Of a stretch of DNA of 48,631 nucleotides, positions 41,572 to 48,631 are shown in pieces. The notes under the pieces are model-generated. The model did not search any database, had not been told where the DNA came from, and saw only the letters and a program-made list of their open reading frames with translations. Origin of the DNA: LMUY01 sp964244655 (GTDB lineage: Bacteria; Pseudomonadota; Alphaproteobacteria; Acetobacterales; Acetobacteraceae); assembly GCA_964244655.1 (NCBI GenBank), contig CAXTJU010000019.1, forward strand, positions 1 to 48,631, written 5' to 3'. The position numbers and the translations under genes were made by a program. Every line of letters starts with the position of its first letter. The first letter of the stretch is position 1.

Positions 41572-42363
41572 ATGTCCTCCGCCGCCGGGAAGCCCGAAGA
41601 CACCATCAACGACACGCCCATGCCGCTCATGGCGCATTTGCTGGAGCTGCGCCGCCGGCTGATGTGGGCCGGGTTGTCGTTCTTCATCTGCTTCGCGGTG
41701 TGCTACCATTTCTCGACGCAGATCTACTCGTTCCTGGCGCAGCCGCTGGCTGACATCCTGCAATCCCGCTCCGGCCAGGACCGCCGGCTGATCTACACGG
41801 CGCTGTACGAGGCGTTCTTCACCTACCTGAAGGTGGCGCTGTTCGGCGGCGCGTTCCTGGCTTTCCCGGTGATCGCGACGCAGCTCTACATGTTCGTGGC
41901 GCCGGGCCTGTATCGCAGCGAGAAGCGCGCCTTCCTGCCGTTCCTGATCGCGACGCCCGTGCTGTTCGTCATGGGCGCGGCGCTGGCGTATTATTTCGTG
42001 TTTCCCGTGGCCTGGCGCTTCTTCCTCTCCTTCGAGACGCCGAACGGTGCCGGCGGCCTGCCGATCGAGCTGCAAGCCAAGGTGGGCGAGTACCTCGACC
42101 TGGTGATGAAGCTGATCTTCGCGTTCGGCATCGCCTTCCAGTTGCCCGTGCTGCTGACGCTGCTGGCCAAGGTCGGCATCGTGACGCAGGCCGGGCTGCG
42201 CAAGATGCGGCGCTACGCCTATGTCGGCATGTTCGTGGTCGCCGCGATTCTGACGCCGCCCGACGTGATCACCCAGTGCGGCCTGGCGCTGCCGCTGATC
42301 GCGCTCTACGAGGTCTCGATCATCGCGGCCGGGCTGGTGGCGAAGAAGCCGGTGGAGGCGTGA
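41572..42363 (+). CDS. tatC: Sec-independent translocase protein TatC
   Basis: A 263-residue six-helix membrane protein that recognises twin-arginine signal peptides together with TatB. MPLMAHLLELRRRLMWAGLSF (signal-peptide-binding N-terminus, with the conserved Glu in LELRRR), the FFTYLKVALFGG segment, FVAPGLYRSEKR and the closing TPPDVITQCGLALPLIALYE are all typical. Length is normal. It follows tatB by two bases. Confidence 0.95.
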   Translation: MSSAAGKPEDTINDTPMPLMAHLLELRRRLMWAGLSFFICFAVCYHFSTQIYSFLAQPLADILQSRSGQDRRLIYTALYEAFFTYLKVALFGGAFLAFPVIATQLYMFVAPGLYRSEKRAFLPFLIATPVLFVMGAALAYYFVFPVAWRFFLSFETPNGAGGLPIELQAKVGEYLDLVMKLIFAFGIAFQLPVLLTLLAKVGIVTQAGLRKMRRYAYVGMFVVAAILTPPDVITQCGLALPLIALYEVSIIAAGLVAKKPVEA

Positions 42364-42368
42364 CGGGC

Positions 42369-42566
42369 TCAGTGCCCGATTGAGTGCAGCACCAAGGTGA
42401 TGACACCGATCAATGCGGCCATGACGCCAGCGCCTGCGCCTGCTGCGACGGCCATAGCCTTCCACGGTTCCCAGCGGACCTGGGTTTCGAAATGCTTGGT
42501 TCGAATGGCCATCAGTTCCACTCTCATCTTGTGTTTCAGGAGTTCCTGGTCGGCGCTCAGCGGCAT
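42369..42566 (-). CDS. Small single-helix membrane protein
   Basis: A 65-residue protein: a charged N-terminus (MPLSADQELLKHKMRVELMAIRTKHFETQVRWEP) followed by one membrane helix of Ala/Gly/Val (MAVAAGAGAGVMAALIGVITLVLHSIGH). No known family. The ATG 42566 is chosen from the length of the frame; a weak GGA precedes it. It converges on tatC with its stop five bases after the tatC stop. Confidence 0.5.
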   Translation of the reverse strand: MPLSADQELLKHKMRVELMAIRTKHFETQVRWEPWKAMAVAAGAGAGVMAALIGVITLVLHSIGH

Positions 42567-42665
42567 GATCCAAGATAGTACACGGCCCGGCAGGCTGCAT
42601 CGGCGGTCGCCTTGACCAGGTGGCGCAGCCGGTCCAAACGCCCAGCGTCGGCGCAGCTGCAACCC

Positions 42666-42697
42666 CGTGGATGGCCGGGTCAAGCCCGGCCATGACG
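42666..42697. repeat. GGCCGGG hairpin repeat, copy 3 (serS leader)
   Basis: Identical to the copy at 35097-35128, with the 9-bp ATGGCCGGG/CCCGGCCAT stem. It ends 11 bases before the serS ATG, so the transcript leader would fold into a strong hairpin right before the ribosome binding site. The preceding GCAGCTGCAACC resembles the sequence before copy 2. Confidence 0.85.
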
Positions 42698-42708
42698 GTG
42701 GATGGGTG

Positions 42709-43971
42709 ATGCACGACATACGCGCGATCCGCGACGATCTAACTAGCTTTGAAGCCGAAATGGCTCGTCGGAGCGTCCAAGTTGGGCAACTCGGCCTTCT
42801 GGCGCTGGACGCCTCGCGGCGGGCCACCCTGACGGCGCTTGGGGCGCAGCAGGCTCACCGCAACGCCCTCTCCAAGCAGATTGGCCAACTCCGCCGCACC
42901 AGCGCCAACACGGCCGCACTGGAAGCGGAGTCGGCTGCGCTGCGCGACGCGATTGACGTGAACGAAGTAGCTGCTGCTGCTGCGGATGCTGACATCAACG
43001 CGAGGCTCGCGAGCCTTCCTAACATTCTCGACCCCGACGTGCCGGACGGTACCGATGAATCTGCCAACCTCATTGTCAAGCAGCACGGCGACCCCGCCCC
43101 CCTGTCCACGGCTCGCCAGCACTTCGAACTCGGCGAAGCCCTCGGCCAGATGGATTTCGCCGCCGCCGCCAAGATCGCCGGCTCCCGCTTCACCGTGCTG
43201 CGCGGCGGCCTCGCCCGGATGGAGCGCGCCCTCGGCCAATGGATGCTCGACCTGCACACCACCGAGCACGGCTACGAGGAGGTCGCCGTCCCGCTGCTGG
43301 TGAACGACGCCGCCGCCTACGGCTCCAACCAGCTGCCCAAGTTCGCCGAGGACATGTTCCAGACCAAGGACGGCCGCTGGCTGATCCCCACCGCCGAGGT
43401 ACCGCTCACCAACCTGGCCGCCGGCGAGATCATCCCCGAAGCCCGCCTGCCGCTGCGCGTGGCCGCGCTCACCGACTGCTTCCGTTCCGAAGCCGGGTCC
43501 GCCGGGCGGGACACGCGGGGGATGCTGCGCCAGCATCAGTTCCGCAAGGTCGAACTCGTGTCCATCACCCGCCCCGCCGACAGCGACGCCGAGCACGAGC
43601 GCATGACGCGGTGCGCCGAGACCGTGCTGGAACGCCTCGCCATCCCGTACCGCCGGATGCTGCTCTGCGCCGGGGACACCGGGTTCGGCGCCGCCAAGAC
43701 GTTCGACCTGGAGGTGTGGCTGCCGGGGCAGGGGGCCTGGCGGGAGATCAGCTCCTGCTCCAACACCCGCGCCTTCCAGGCCCGCCGCATGAACGCACGC
43801 TGGCGCCCAGTGGATGGCAAGCCCGAGTTCGTCCACACCCTTAACGGCTCCGGCGTCGCGGTCGGGCGGGCGCTGATCGCGGTGATGGAAACCTACCAGC
43901 AGCCGGACGGCTCCATCACCGTGCCGGACGTGCTGCGCCCGTACATGGCAGGGCTGCAGCGCATCGGCTGA
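42709..43971 (+). CDS. serS: Serine--tRNA ligase
   Basis: A 420-residue class II synthetase charging tRNA-Ser and tRNA-Sec. Residues 1-105 are the tRNA-binding coiled coil (GAQQAHRNALSKQIGQLRRTSANTAALEAESAALRDA), then the catalytic core with motif 1, motif 2 (TDCFRSEAGSAGRDTRGMLRQHQFRKVELV), the serine pocket FDLEVWLPGQGAWREISSCSNTRAFQARR and motif 3 (LNGSGVAVGRALIAVMETYQ). ATG 42709 is 11 bases from the hairpin repeat. The first 370 bases use more A/T-ending codons than the rest of the gene. Confidence 0.96.
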   Translation: MHDIRAIRDDLTSFEAEMARRSVQVGQLGLLALDASRRATLTALGAQQAHRNALSKQIGQLRRTSANTAALEAESAALRDAIDVNEVAAAAADADINARLASLPNILDPDVPDGTDESANLIVKQHGDPAPLSTARQHFELGEALGQMDFAAAAKIAGSRFTVLRGGLARMERALGQWMLDLHTTEHGYEEVAVPLLVNDAAAYGSNQLPKFAEDMFQTKDGRWLIPTAEVPLTNLAAGEIIPEARLPLRVAALTDCFRSEAGSAGRDTRGMLRQHQFRKVELVSITRPADSDAEHERMTRCAETVLERLAIPYRRMLLCAGDTGFGAAKTFDLEVWLPGQGAWREISSCSNTRAFQARRMNARWRPVDGKPEFVHTLNGSGVAVGRALIAVMETYQQPDGSITVPDVLRPYMAGLQRIG

Positions 43972-44010
43972 CCTGTCCGCTGGGCCCGGCCTGATGTAAA
44001 CCCCGCTCAC

Positions 44011-44628
44011 ATGGCCTCCGCCCGCGACAGCTACCATCACGGCAACCTGCGCGAGGCGCTGGTCGATGCGGCGCTGCGCCTGATCGCCGAGCGCGGCCTG
44101 GGCGGCTTCGCCTTCGCCGAGCTGGCCCGCGCCGCCGGCGTCAGCCCCGCCGCGCCCTATCGCCATTTCCGTGACCGCGGGGCCCTGGTGTCCGAGCTGG
44201 CCCGGCGCGGCTTCGAGCAACTACGCGATGACCTGCACGCCGCTTGGCGGGACGGCCAGCCAGACCCAGCGGCTGCCATCGAGCGCTGCGGCCGCGCTTA
44301 TCTCGCCTTCGCTCGGCGCGACCCGGCCAGCTACGCCGCCATGTTCGACGGCGCAGTGGGCGACACCGACCCGGCGCTCCGCCTCGCCGCCGACGCCGCC
44401 TTCGCCACGATCCGCGCCGCCGCCGAGGCCGCCTGCGCCGCCGCCCCGCCGCGGAGCCGCCCGCCGGCCCTGATGGTGGCGCTGCACGTCTGGTCGCTTT
44501 GCCACGGCACCGCCGCCCTGTTCACCGGCGTGCCCTCGCCGGGCCGCCGGCCGCTGCCGATGACGCCGGAGGAACTGCTGGAAGCGGGGCTGCTGGTCTA
44601 TCTGCGCTCGCTCGGGCTGGGCAGATAA
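44011..44628 (+). CDS. TetR family transcriptional regulator
   Basis: A 205-residue regulator: N-terminal TetR helix-turn-helix in HHGNLREALVDAALRLIAERGLGGFAFAELARAAGVSPAAPYRHFRDRGALVSELARRGFEQL, then an all-helical ligand domain of the WHG/TetR_C_33 type (ERCGRAYLAFARRDPASYAAMFDG, ALMVALHVWSLCHGTAALFTG). The effector is unknown. A 23-base near-palindrome lies after it in front of the DUF2852 gene, a probable operator, and TGTAAA...TCACA occurs just before its own ATG. Confidence 0.92.
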   Translation: MASARDSYHHGNLREALVDAALRLIAERGLGGFAFAELARAAGVSPAAPYRHFRDRGALVSELARRGFEQLRDDLHAAWRDGQPDPAAAIERCGRAYLAFARRDPASYAAMFDGAVGDTDPALRLAADAAFATIRAAAEAACAAAPPRSRPPALMVALHVWSLCHGTAALFTGVPSPGRRPLPMTPEELLEAGLLVYLRSLGLGR

Positions 44629-44673
44629 CAAGTTCGTGAGCATCTTTACGCGGCGATCAGGAAAGCGCATCTA

Positions 44674-44696
44674 TGTAAATGTGATTAACATTCACT
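44674..44696. promoter_or_regulatory. TetR-type operator-like palindrome before the DUF2852 gene
   Basis: TGTAAATGT - GATTA - ACATTCACT is an inverted repeat matching at 7 of 9 positions per arm, with a perfect AATGT/ACATT core, and is A/T-rich in an otherwise very GC-rich region. It lies 46 bases after the TetR gene and 14 bases before the DUF2852 ATG. Size and symmetry fit a TetR/AcrR operator; binding by the neighbouring regulator is inference. Confidence 0.5.
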
Positions 44697-44710
44697 CCCG
44701 GAGCCGTTCC

Positions 44711-45100
44711 ATGTCGTACGTCACTGCCCGCTTGGATGAAGTCGGCCGTCCCGCCTGGATCGCGCTGACCATCCTTGGCTTCTGGTTCTGGTGGCCGGTT
44801 GGCTTGGCCGTGCTCGCCTACTGCGCCTTCAGCCGCCGCCGCCACCGCGCCATGGCCGGCACGTGGCGGTTCCCGGAGATGCAGCGTTACAGCCGCGGCT
44901 TCTCCTACGCCGCCCCGTCCGGCAACCGCGCGTTCGACGAGTACCGCTCGGACACGCTGCGCCGGCTGGAGGACGAGCAGAAGGAGTTTGTGGAATACCT
45001 GGACCGGCTGCGCCAGGCCCGCGACAAGCAGGAGTTCGACCAGTTCATGGCCGACCGCCGGCAGCGTCCGGCCCATGCGGACGAGGTGGGGCAGCAGTAA
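44711..45100 (+). CDS. DUF2852 family membrane protein
   Basis: A 129-residue protein with one or two membrane segments near the N-terminus (WIALTILGFWFWWPVGLAVLAYCAF), then a basic turn (SRRRHRAM), and a charged helical C-terminal half (YRSDTLRRLEDEQKEFVEYLDRLRQARDKQEFDQFMADRR). The FWFWWPVGLAVLAY block and FDEYR...LRRLEDEQ..F..FL pattern are those of DUF2852, an alphaproteobacterial inner-membrane family of unknown function. It lies downstream of the TetR gene behind a palindrome. Confidence 0.85.
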   Translation: MSYVTARLDEVGRPAWIALTILGFWFWWPVGLAVLAYCAFSRRRHRAMAGTWRFPEMQRYSRGFSYAAPSGNRAFDEYRSDTLRRLEDEQKEFVEYLDRLRQARDKQEFDQFMADRRQRPAHADEVGQQ

Positions 45101-45111
45101 GCAGCGGAGCT

Positions 45112-45200
45112 CTGCCCTGCACCCCGCCAGAGGACGGGGTCCTCTGGACACCTGTTAACAGGGGTGAAGGGGACTTCGTCCCCTTCCGGGTGCAGGGCAG
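45112..45200. repeat. Double-hairpin palindromic intergenic element, copy 2
   Basis: Outer arms CTGCCCTGCACCC (45112-45124) and GGGTGCAGGGCAG (45188-45200) enclose hairpins CCAGAGGA/TCCTCTGG (45127-45147) and AAGGGGAC/GTCCCCTT (45168-45186) around the palindrome CCTGTTAACAGG (45151-45162). Same architecture as 11144-11245. It lies between the convergent DUF2852 and dienelactone hydrolase genes, where it could act as a two-way terminator. Confidence 0.85.
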
Positions 45201-45214
45201 CGCCCTGCCTCTTG

Positions 45215-45934
45215 CTAGCCCAGCGTCATGCTGAACAGCTGCGTCATTGACGCCCAGGACTCCGCGTCCGACTCCGCGCTGTAGCGGATCGCGTCCGGCA
45301 TGTTGGCCTTGGCGGCCTGCTGGTTGGTGAAGCTGTGCACCGTGCCACCATAGACGTGCAGCCGGTAGTCCGCCTTGGCTTCCTTCATCTCCGCCTCGAA
45401 CGCATTGCGCTGCTCGAGCGGGATCATCGGGTCGTCGGCGCCGATGCACACCAGCACGCGCGGCTTGATAGTGCCAGGCTGCACCTTGGGCGTCGCCGTG
45501 CCCAGGCCGCTGTGGAAGCCGGTCACCGCCTTCAGCGCCGACCCGCCGCGGGCCAGCTCCAGCGCCATGGTGCCGCCAAAGCAGAAGCCAATCGCCGCCA
45601 CCCGGCCCGCATCGACCTCCGGCCGCGACGTGAGCGCCTGCAAGCCGCCGCCGGCGCGGGCCCGGGTGCGGTCGGGCGCCTCGAACAGCGGCTTCAGCAG
45701 GCCGATCGCCTCTTCCAGCCCCGTCACCACCTTGCCGTCGCCGTGCAGGTCGCAGGCGAGCGCCACGTAGCCCATCTTGGCCAGCCGCTCGGCGCGGCCG
45801 ATCGCGTGCTCGCCGAGGCCGAACGCCTCCGGGAACACCAGCACGCCGGCACGCGGACCGGAAGCGGGCTCGAAGAACAGCTGGCTCTGCATCGTCAAGC
45901 CGTCGGCCTGGTAGGTCATCATCTCGTGCTGCAT
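45215..45934 (-). CDS. Dienelactone hydrolase family protein
   Basis: A 239-residue alpha/beta-hydrolase. Catalytic triad of the dienelactone hydrolase type: nucleophile Cys in GFCFGGTMALEL, Asp in GADDPMIPLEQR and His in GGTVHSFTNQQA, with FPEAFGLGEHA before. The ATG at 45934 starts right where homology begins (MQHEMMTYQADG). No signal peptide. The substrate is not readable; many such proteins are not part of aromatic degradation. Convergent with the DUF2852 gene. Confidence 0.92.
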   Translation of the reverse strand: MQHEMMTYQADGLTMQSQLFFEPASGPRAGVLVFPEAFGLGEHAIGRAERLAKMGYVALACDLHGDGKVVTGLEEAIGLLKPLFEAPDRTRARAGGGLQALTSRPEVDAGRVAAIGFCFGGTMALELARGGSALKAVTGFHSGLGTATPKVQPGTIKPRVLVCIGADDPMIPLEQRNAFEAEMKEAKADYRLHVYGGTVHSFTNQQAAKANMPDAIRYSAESDAESWASMTQLFSMTLG

Positions 45935-45997
45935 GGCATGGCTTCCGTGGTTTGCCCGCTCATAGCCCGGCTGCGCGCGGACAGCCATCGCCAGGGT

Positions 45998-46027
45998 CAG
46001 GAAAGCCGGGGCCAGGAAAGCCGGGGG
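45998..46027. repeat. 15-bp tandem duplication
   Basis: CAGGAAAGCCGGGGC at 45998-46012 is followed directly by CAGGAAAGCCGGGGG (46013-46027) and a partial third unit CAGGGAA. It lies upstream of the dienelactone hydrolase gene, between it and the divergent gene at 46085; possibly a copy-number variable site. Confidence 0.6.
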
Positions 46028-46084
46028 CAGGGAACCAGCACGCCACCCGGATCGCTTGCGCCCTGCAAGCATCAGGATGGCATC

Positions 46085-46450
46085 ATGGACGACGTGCTGA
46101 CGGCCGGCTCGCCGGTCGAGATCGAGGCCAAGGCGGCCGAGGCCGGGCTGCCGGAGGCGGACCGCGACGTGGCGCTGGCGCTGTTCCACGACCTGACCAG
46201 CCGGCTGGAGCTGCGGCTGCTGGAAACGCCCGCCGATGGCGGCGAGCCCTGGCCGCGGCACCGCTTCTGGTTCGGCCCGGCCGCCGTGGTCGGCGTGATC
46301 ACCCAGCGCCTGCGGGCGGCGAAGGACGCGGCGGAGGCGCCCGCCACGGCCGCCATCGTGTTCGTGACGGCGGAGGAGGGGCCATTGGCCGGGCTGCTGG
46401 CCGCCGGGTCCCGGAGCGATTGGCTGGCGGCGCTCGACGGCCCGGCGTGA
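46085..46450 (+). CDS. Hypothetical protein (121 aa)
   Basis: A 121-residue soluble protein (MDDVLTAGSPVEIEAKAAEAG) with a helical, acidic first half and a beta-alpha second half (HRFWFGPAAVVGVITQRL, AIVFVTAEEGPLAGLLAAG). No family is recognised. Its TGA overlaps the GTG of the FNT-family transporter gene (GTGA), so the two are probably coupled. Confidence 0.6.
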   Translation: MDDVLTAGSPVEIEAKAAEAGLPEADRDVALALFHDLTSRLELRLLETPADGGEPWPRHRFWFGPAAVVGVITQRLRAAKDAAEAPATAAIVFVTAEEGPLAGLLAAGSRSDWLAALDGPA

Positions 46451-47313
46451 CGCCGATGGACGCGGGCGAAGGCGGGGCCGCGGGCGAGGACTCCATCCAT
46501 CTCAGCCAGGGTGGCCGCAAGCAGGCGGGTGAGAGCATGCCGCTCAGCCCGCTGGTGATCCACGAGGTGATCCGCGAGCAGGGCCTGGCGGAGGTCAGCC
46601 GCTCGTTCAGCGGCCTGGCGTTCTCCGGCCTCGCGGCGGGTCTGTCGATCGGGTTCTCCTTCCTGATCCAGGCGGCGTTGCAGGCGGGGCTGCCGGATGC
46701 GCCCTGGCGTCCGCTGGTCGCCTGCTTCGGCTACACCTTCGGCTTCCTGATCGTGGTGCTCGGGCAGCAGCAGCTGTTCACCGAGACCACGCTGACCGCC
46801 GTGCTGCCGGCGCTGACGGAGCGCACCCTGGCCATGGTCGGGCAGATGCTGCGGGTGTGGGGCGTCGTGCTGGCCGCCAACCTGGTCGGCACGGTGCTGC
46901 TGGGGGCCTTGCTGGCGCGGTCCGGCGTGATGCCGGCCGACATGACCGCCGCCATGGACGACATCGCCGGCCACACCTTCCAGGCCTCGTTCGGCCACGG
47001 CGTGCTGATGGCCGCCTTCGCTGGCTGGCTGATCGGGCTGATGGTGTGGCTGCTGCCGCCCTCGGGCTCCGCCAAGCCGCTGACCATCATCCTGCTGACC
47101 TACGCGATCTCGGTCTGCCGCTTCCCGCACGTGATCGCCGGGTCGGTGGAGGCGGCCTACGCCGTCATGGCGGGGCACGCCACGCTGGGCGCCTACCTGG
47201 GCCAGTTCCTGGCGCCGACGCTGCTCGGCAACGTGCTCGGCGGCACGCTGCTGGCTGCCCTGCTCAACCACGCCCCGATCGCCGGGGAGCTGGACGGCGA
47301 GGGGGGAGCTTAG
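46447..47313 (+). CDS. Formate/nitrite transporter (FNT) family channel, YfdC-like
   Basis: A 288-residue membrane protein (285 if ATG 46456 is used). An N-terminal cytosolic part of about 35 residues precedes six helices: FSGLAAGLSIGFSFLIQAAL, FGYTFGFLIVVLGQQQLFTETTLTAVLPAL (FNT pore helix), VLAANLVGTVLLGALLA, FGHGVLMAAFAGWLIGLMVW, IILLTYAISVCRFPHVIAGSVEAAYAV and LLGNVLGGTLLAALLNHAPI. It is of the YfdC-type subclass, not FocA. Ion and direction are unknown. Confidence 0.88.
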   Translation: MTPMDAGEGGAAGEDSIHLSQGGRKQAGESMPLSPLVIHEVIREQGLAEVSRSFSGLAFSGLAAGLSIGFSFLIQAALQAGLPDAPWRPLVACFGYTFGFLIVVLGQQQLFTETTLTAVLPALTERTLAMVGQMLRVWGVVLAANLVGTVLLGALLARSGVMPADMTAAMDDIAGHTFQASFGHGVLMAAFAGWLIGLMVWLLPPSGSAKPLTIILLTYAISVCRFPHVIAGSVEAAYAVMAGHATLGAYLGQFLAPTLLGNVLGGTLLAALLNHAPIAGELDGEGGA

Positions 47314-47382
47314 GCGCGGCGGCGAACGGCCGGACATCATTTCACGGGAGGAAACCATGCCGGCCCGTGCTAGGCTGCCCGC

Positions 47383-47958
47383 ATGAACGTCGCCCTGCGC
47401 CGCCCCATGACCGTGGCCGAATTCCTCGACTGGGAGGAACGCCAGGAGCTGCGCTACGAGTTCGACGGCGTCCGTCCGGAAGCCATGACCGGGGGCACCT
47501 TCGAGCACGATGCGATCCAGATGGCGCTTGCCCGCGCGCTTGGAAACCGTCTTGACGGCAAGCCATGCCGGGCACATGGCAGCAACCTCAAAATCGAGGT
47601 CATGGGAAGCATCCGCTACCCCGACGCCTACGTGACCTGCGGGCCGATCAGGCGCGGCAGCACGGTTGCTGCGGATCCCGTCGTGGTCTTCGAAGTCCTG
47701 AGCAAGAGCACGGCCGCCAAGGACCGGGGCGTCAAGAACAGGGAGTATTCCTCCACCGCCTCCGTGCAGCGCTATATCATGCTGGAGCAGGTCGAGATCG
47801 GCGGGACCATGTTCGAGCGCACGAGCGACGACTGGGTCGGCCATCTTCTGACGGCGAGTTCCGTGATCGCCATGCCCGAGATCGGCATCGAGCTGCCGCT
47901 TGCGGACCTCTACGACGGCCTCGACCTGGCAAGCCCGCCGGAGGACGAGACGGCCTGA
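47383..47958 (+). CDS. Uma2 family endonuclease-like protein (DUF820)
   Basis: A 191-residue protein of the Uma2 group, a PD-(D/E)xK nuclease-fold family widespread in cyanobacteria and Alphaproteobacteria. MTVAEFLDWEERQELRYEFDGV, then catalytic Asp in YPDAYVTCG and the E-V-x-S-x-S-T...KDRGVKNREY helix (Glu and Lys) are the family's PD..E.K core. Its role in cells is unclear; linkage to mobile DNA is common. Starts ATG 47383. Confidence 0.88.
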   Translation: MNVALRRPMTVAEFLDWEERQELRYEFDGVRPEAMTGGTFEHDAIQMALARALGNRLDGKPCRAHGSNLKIEVMGSIRYPDAYVTCGPIRRGSTVAADPVVVFEVLSKSTAAKDRGVKNREYSSTASVQRYIMLEQVEIGGTMFERTSDDWVGHLLTASSVIAMPEIGIELPLADLYDGLDLASPPEDETA

Positions 47959-48010
47959 CCATAGGGCGGCCAAGAATGCAGCAGGCCCGCGCTTGCCCGC
48001 CCTGCCAGAA

Positions 48011-48631
48011 TCAGCCGGCCAGCCACTCCGGCACCGGCAGGCCCTTGCCGCGCAGGAAGGCCGGGTTGAACAGCTTGGACTGGTAGCGCGCGCCGCTGTC
48101 GCACAGGATGGTCACCACCGTATGGCCCGGCCCCATGGCGCGCGCCACCTGGATGGCGGCGGCCACGTTCAGCCCGGCCGACCCGCCGACCGACAGGCCC
48201 TCGTGCTGCAACAAGTCGAACACCTGGTCCAGCGCTTCCGCGTCGGTCACGCGCACAGCGTCGTCGATCGTCACGCCCGCCAGGTTGCCGGTGACGCGGG
48301 ACTGGCCGATGCCCTCGGTGATCGAGCTGCCCTGCACGGACAGGTCGCCGGTCTTGACCCAGCCATACAGCCCGCTGCCCTCCGGGTCCGCCAGCACGAT
48401 GCGGATGCCGGGCCGCCGCGCCTTCAGCGCCAGAGACACCCCGCCCAGCGTGCCGCCGGTGCCGCAGGCGCAGGTGAAGGCATCCACGGCGCCGTCGGTC
48501 TGCTGCCAGATCTCGGCACCCGTGGTGGCGCGGTGGCCCTCGCGGTTGGCCAGGTTGTCGAACTGGTTGGCCCACACCGCGCCCAGCTCGCGCGCCAGCC
48601 GCTCGGAGTAGCGCACGTAGTTGCCGGGGTC
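48011..48631 (-). CDS. cysK: Cysteine synthase A, C-terminal part (runs off the right edge)
   Basis: The last 206 residues of a PLP fold-type II beta-family enzyme making cysteine from O-acetylserine and sulfide. Seen: the phosphate-binding loop ACGTGGTLGGV, the LADPEGSGLYGW segment and the closing GLSVGGSAGLNVAAAI with the Ser/Gly pocket, then TILCDSGARYQSKLFNPAFL. The N-terminal half with the PLP Lys lies beyond the window. CysK is preferred; cystathionine beta-synthase-like or CysM paralogues cannot be excluded from this part alone. Confidence 0.88.
   Translation of the reverse strand, partial: DPGNYVRYSERLARELGAVWANQFDNLANREGHRATTGAEIWQQTDGAVDAFTCACGTGGTLGGVSLALKARRPGIRIVLADPEGSGLYGWVKTGDLSVQGSSITEGIGQSRVTGNLAGVTIDDAVRVTDAEALDQVFDLLQHEGLSVGGSAGLNVAAAIQVARAMGPGHTVVTILCDSGARYQSKLFNPAFLRGKGLPVPEWLAG

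Noticed and set aside
46072..47973. Long minus-strand frame (633 residues) opposite the FNT and Uma2 genes
   Set aside because: Shadow of the plus-strand genes; rich in Gln/His/Gly with no domain, while the plus-strand proteins have clear families.

Overview
The window is very GC-rich, uses GTG and TTG starts freely and is dense with four-base start/stop overlaps. The order nagZ - M50 protease - scpA - scpB - tatB - tatC - serS and the set ispH - thrB - rnhA on one strand are typical of Alphaproteobacteria. Together with a hopanoid glycosyltransferase (HpnI) and the overall composition I lean towards Acetobacteraceae (Rhodospirillales); this is inference, as no rRNA is present.

About 1-9390 is an accessory island. 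It opens with the C-terminal part of what looks like a TniQ-family (Tn7/Tn5053-type) protein, then two unrecognised, partly overlapping convergent genes. A tightly coupled cassette follows (3026-6693): two tiny ORFs, a DUF262 (GmrSD N-like) protein, an OLD/DUF3696-like ABC-type ATPase and an unrecognised 332-residue protein, each start overlapping the previous stop. Next come a Hanks-type Ser/Thr kinase and a Cys-rich secreted protein. The island ends in a cluster of short direct repeats (9191-9348) that look like transposase-binding sites, directly beside the 3' end of chromosomal ggt. The cassette plus kinase is the best candidate here for an undescribed (probably anti-phage) system.

From 9397 the content is chromosomal: ggt, yceI, azoR with a divergent LysR regulator, a DUF3891 gene, a complete BMP/nucleoside-type ABC importer followed by an hpxZ-like gene (suggesting purine or ureide uptake), small proteins, a beta-lactamase-fold hydrolase and hpnI. 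Positions 23160-28351 carry two tandem family-5 solute-binding proteins and two Dpp/Opp-type ATPases but no permeases. Then rnhA, thrB and ispH (minus strand), a lipoprotein, and a full dipeptide-type operon dppABCDF (32095-37929) that is interrupted between dppB and dppC by a GIY-YIG nuclease gene on the opposite strand, flanked by inverted copies of a short palindromic repeat.

Positions 38012-43971 hold the cell-wall recycling / chromosome condensation / Tat secretion / seryl-tRNA synthetase block. The end has a TetR regulator, a DUF2852 protein, a dienelactone hydrolase, an FNT-family channel, a Uma2-family nuclease-like protein and the C-terminal part of a cysteine synthase that runs off the right edge.

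Several intergenic repeat families recur: a ~100 bp double-hairpin element (11144, 45112), a GGCCGGG hairpin (34713, 35097, 42666) and a CCCTCTCCC hairpin (30372, 37934). I saw no rRNA, tRNA or CRISPR array.
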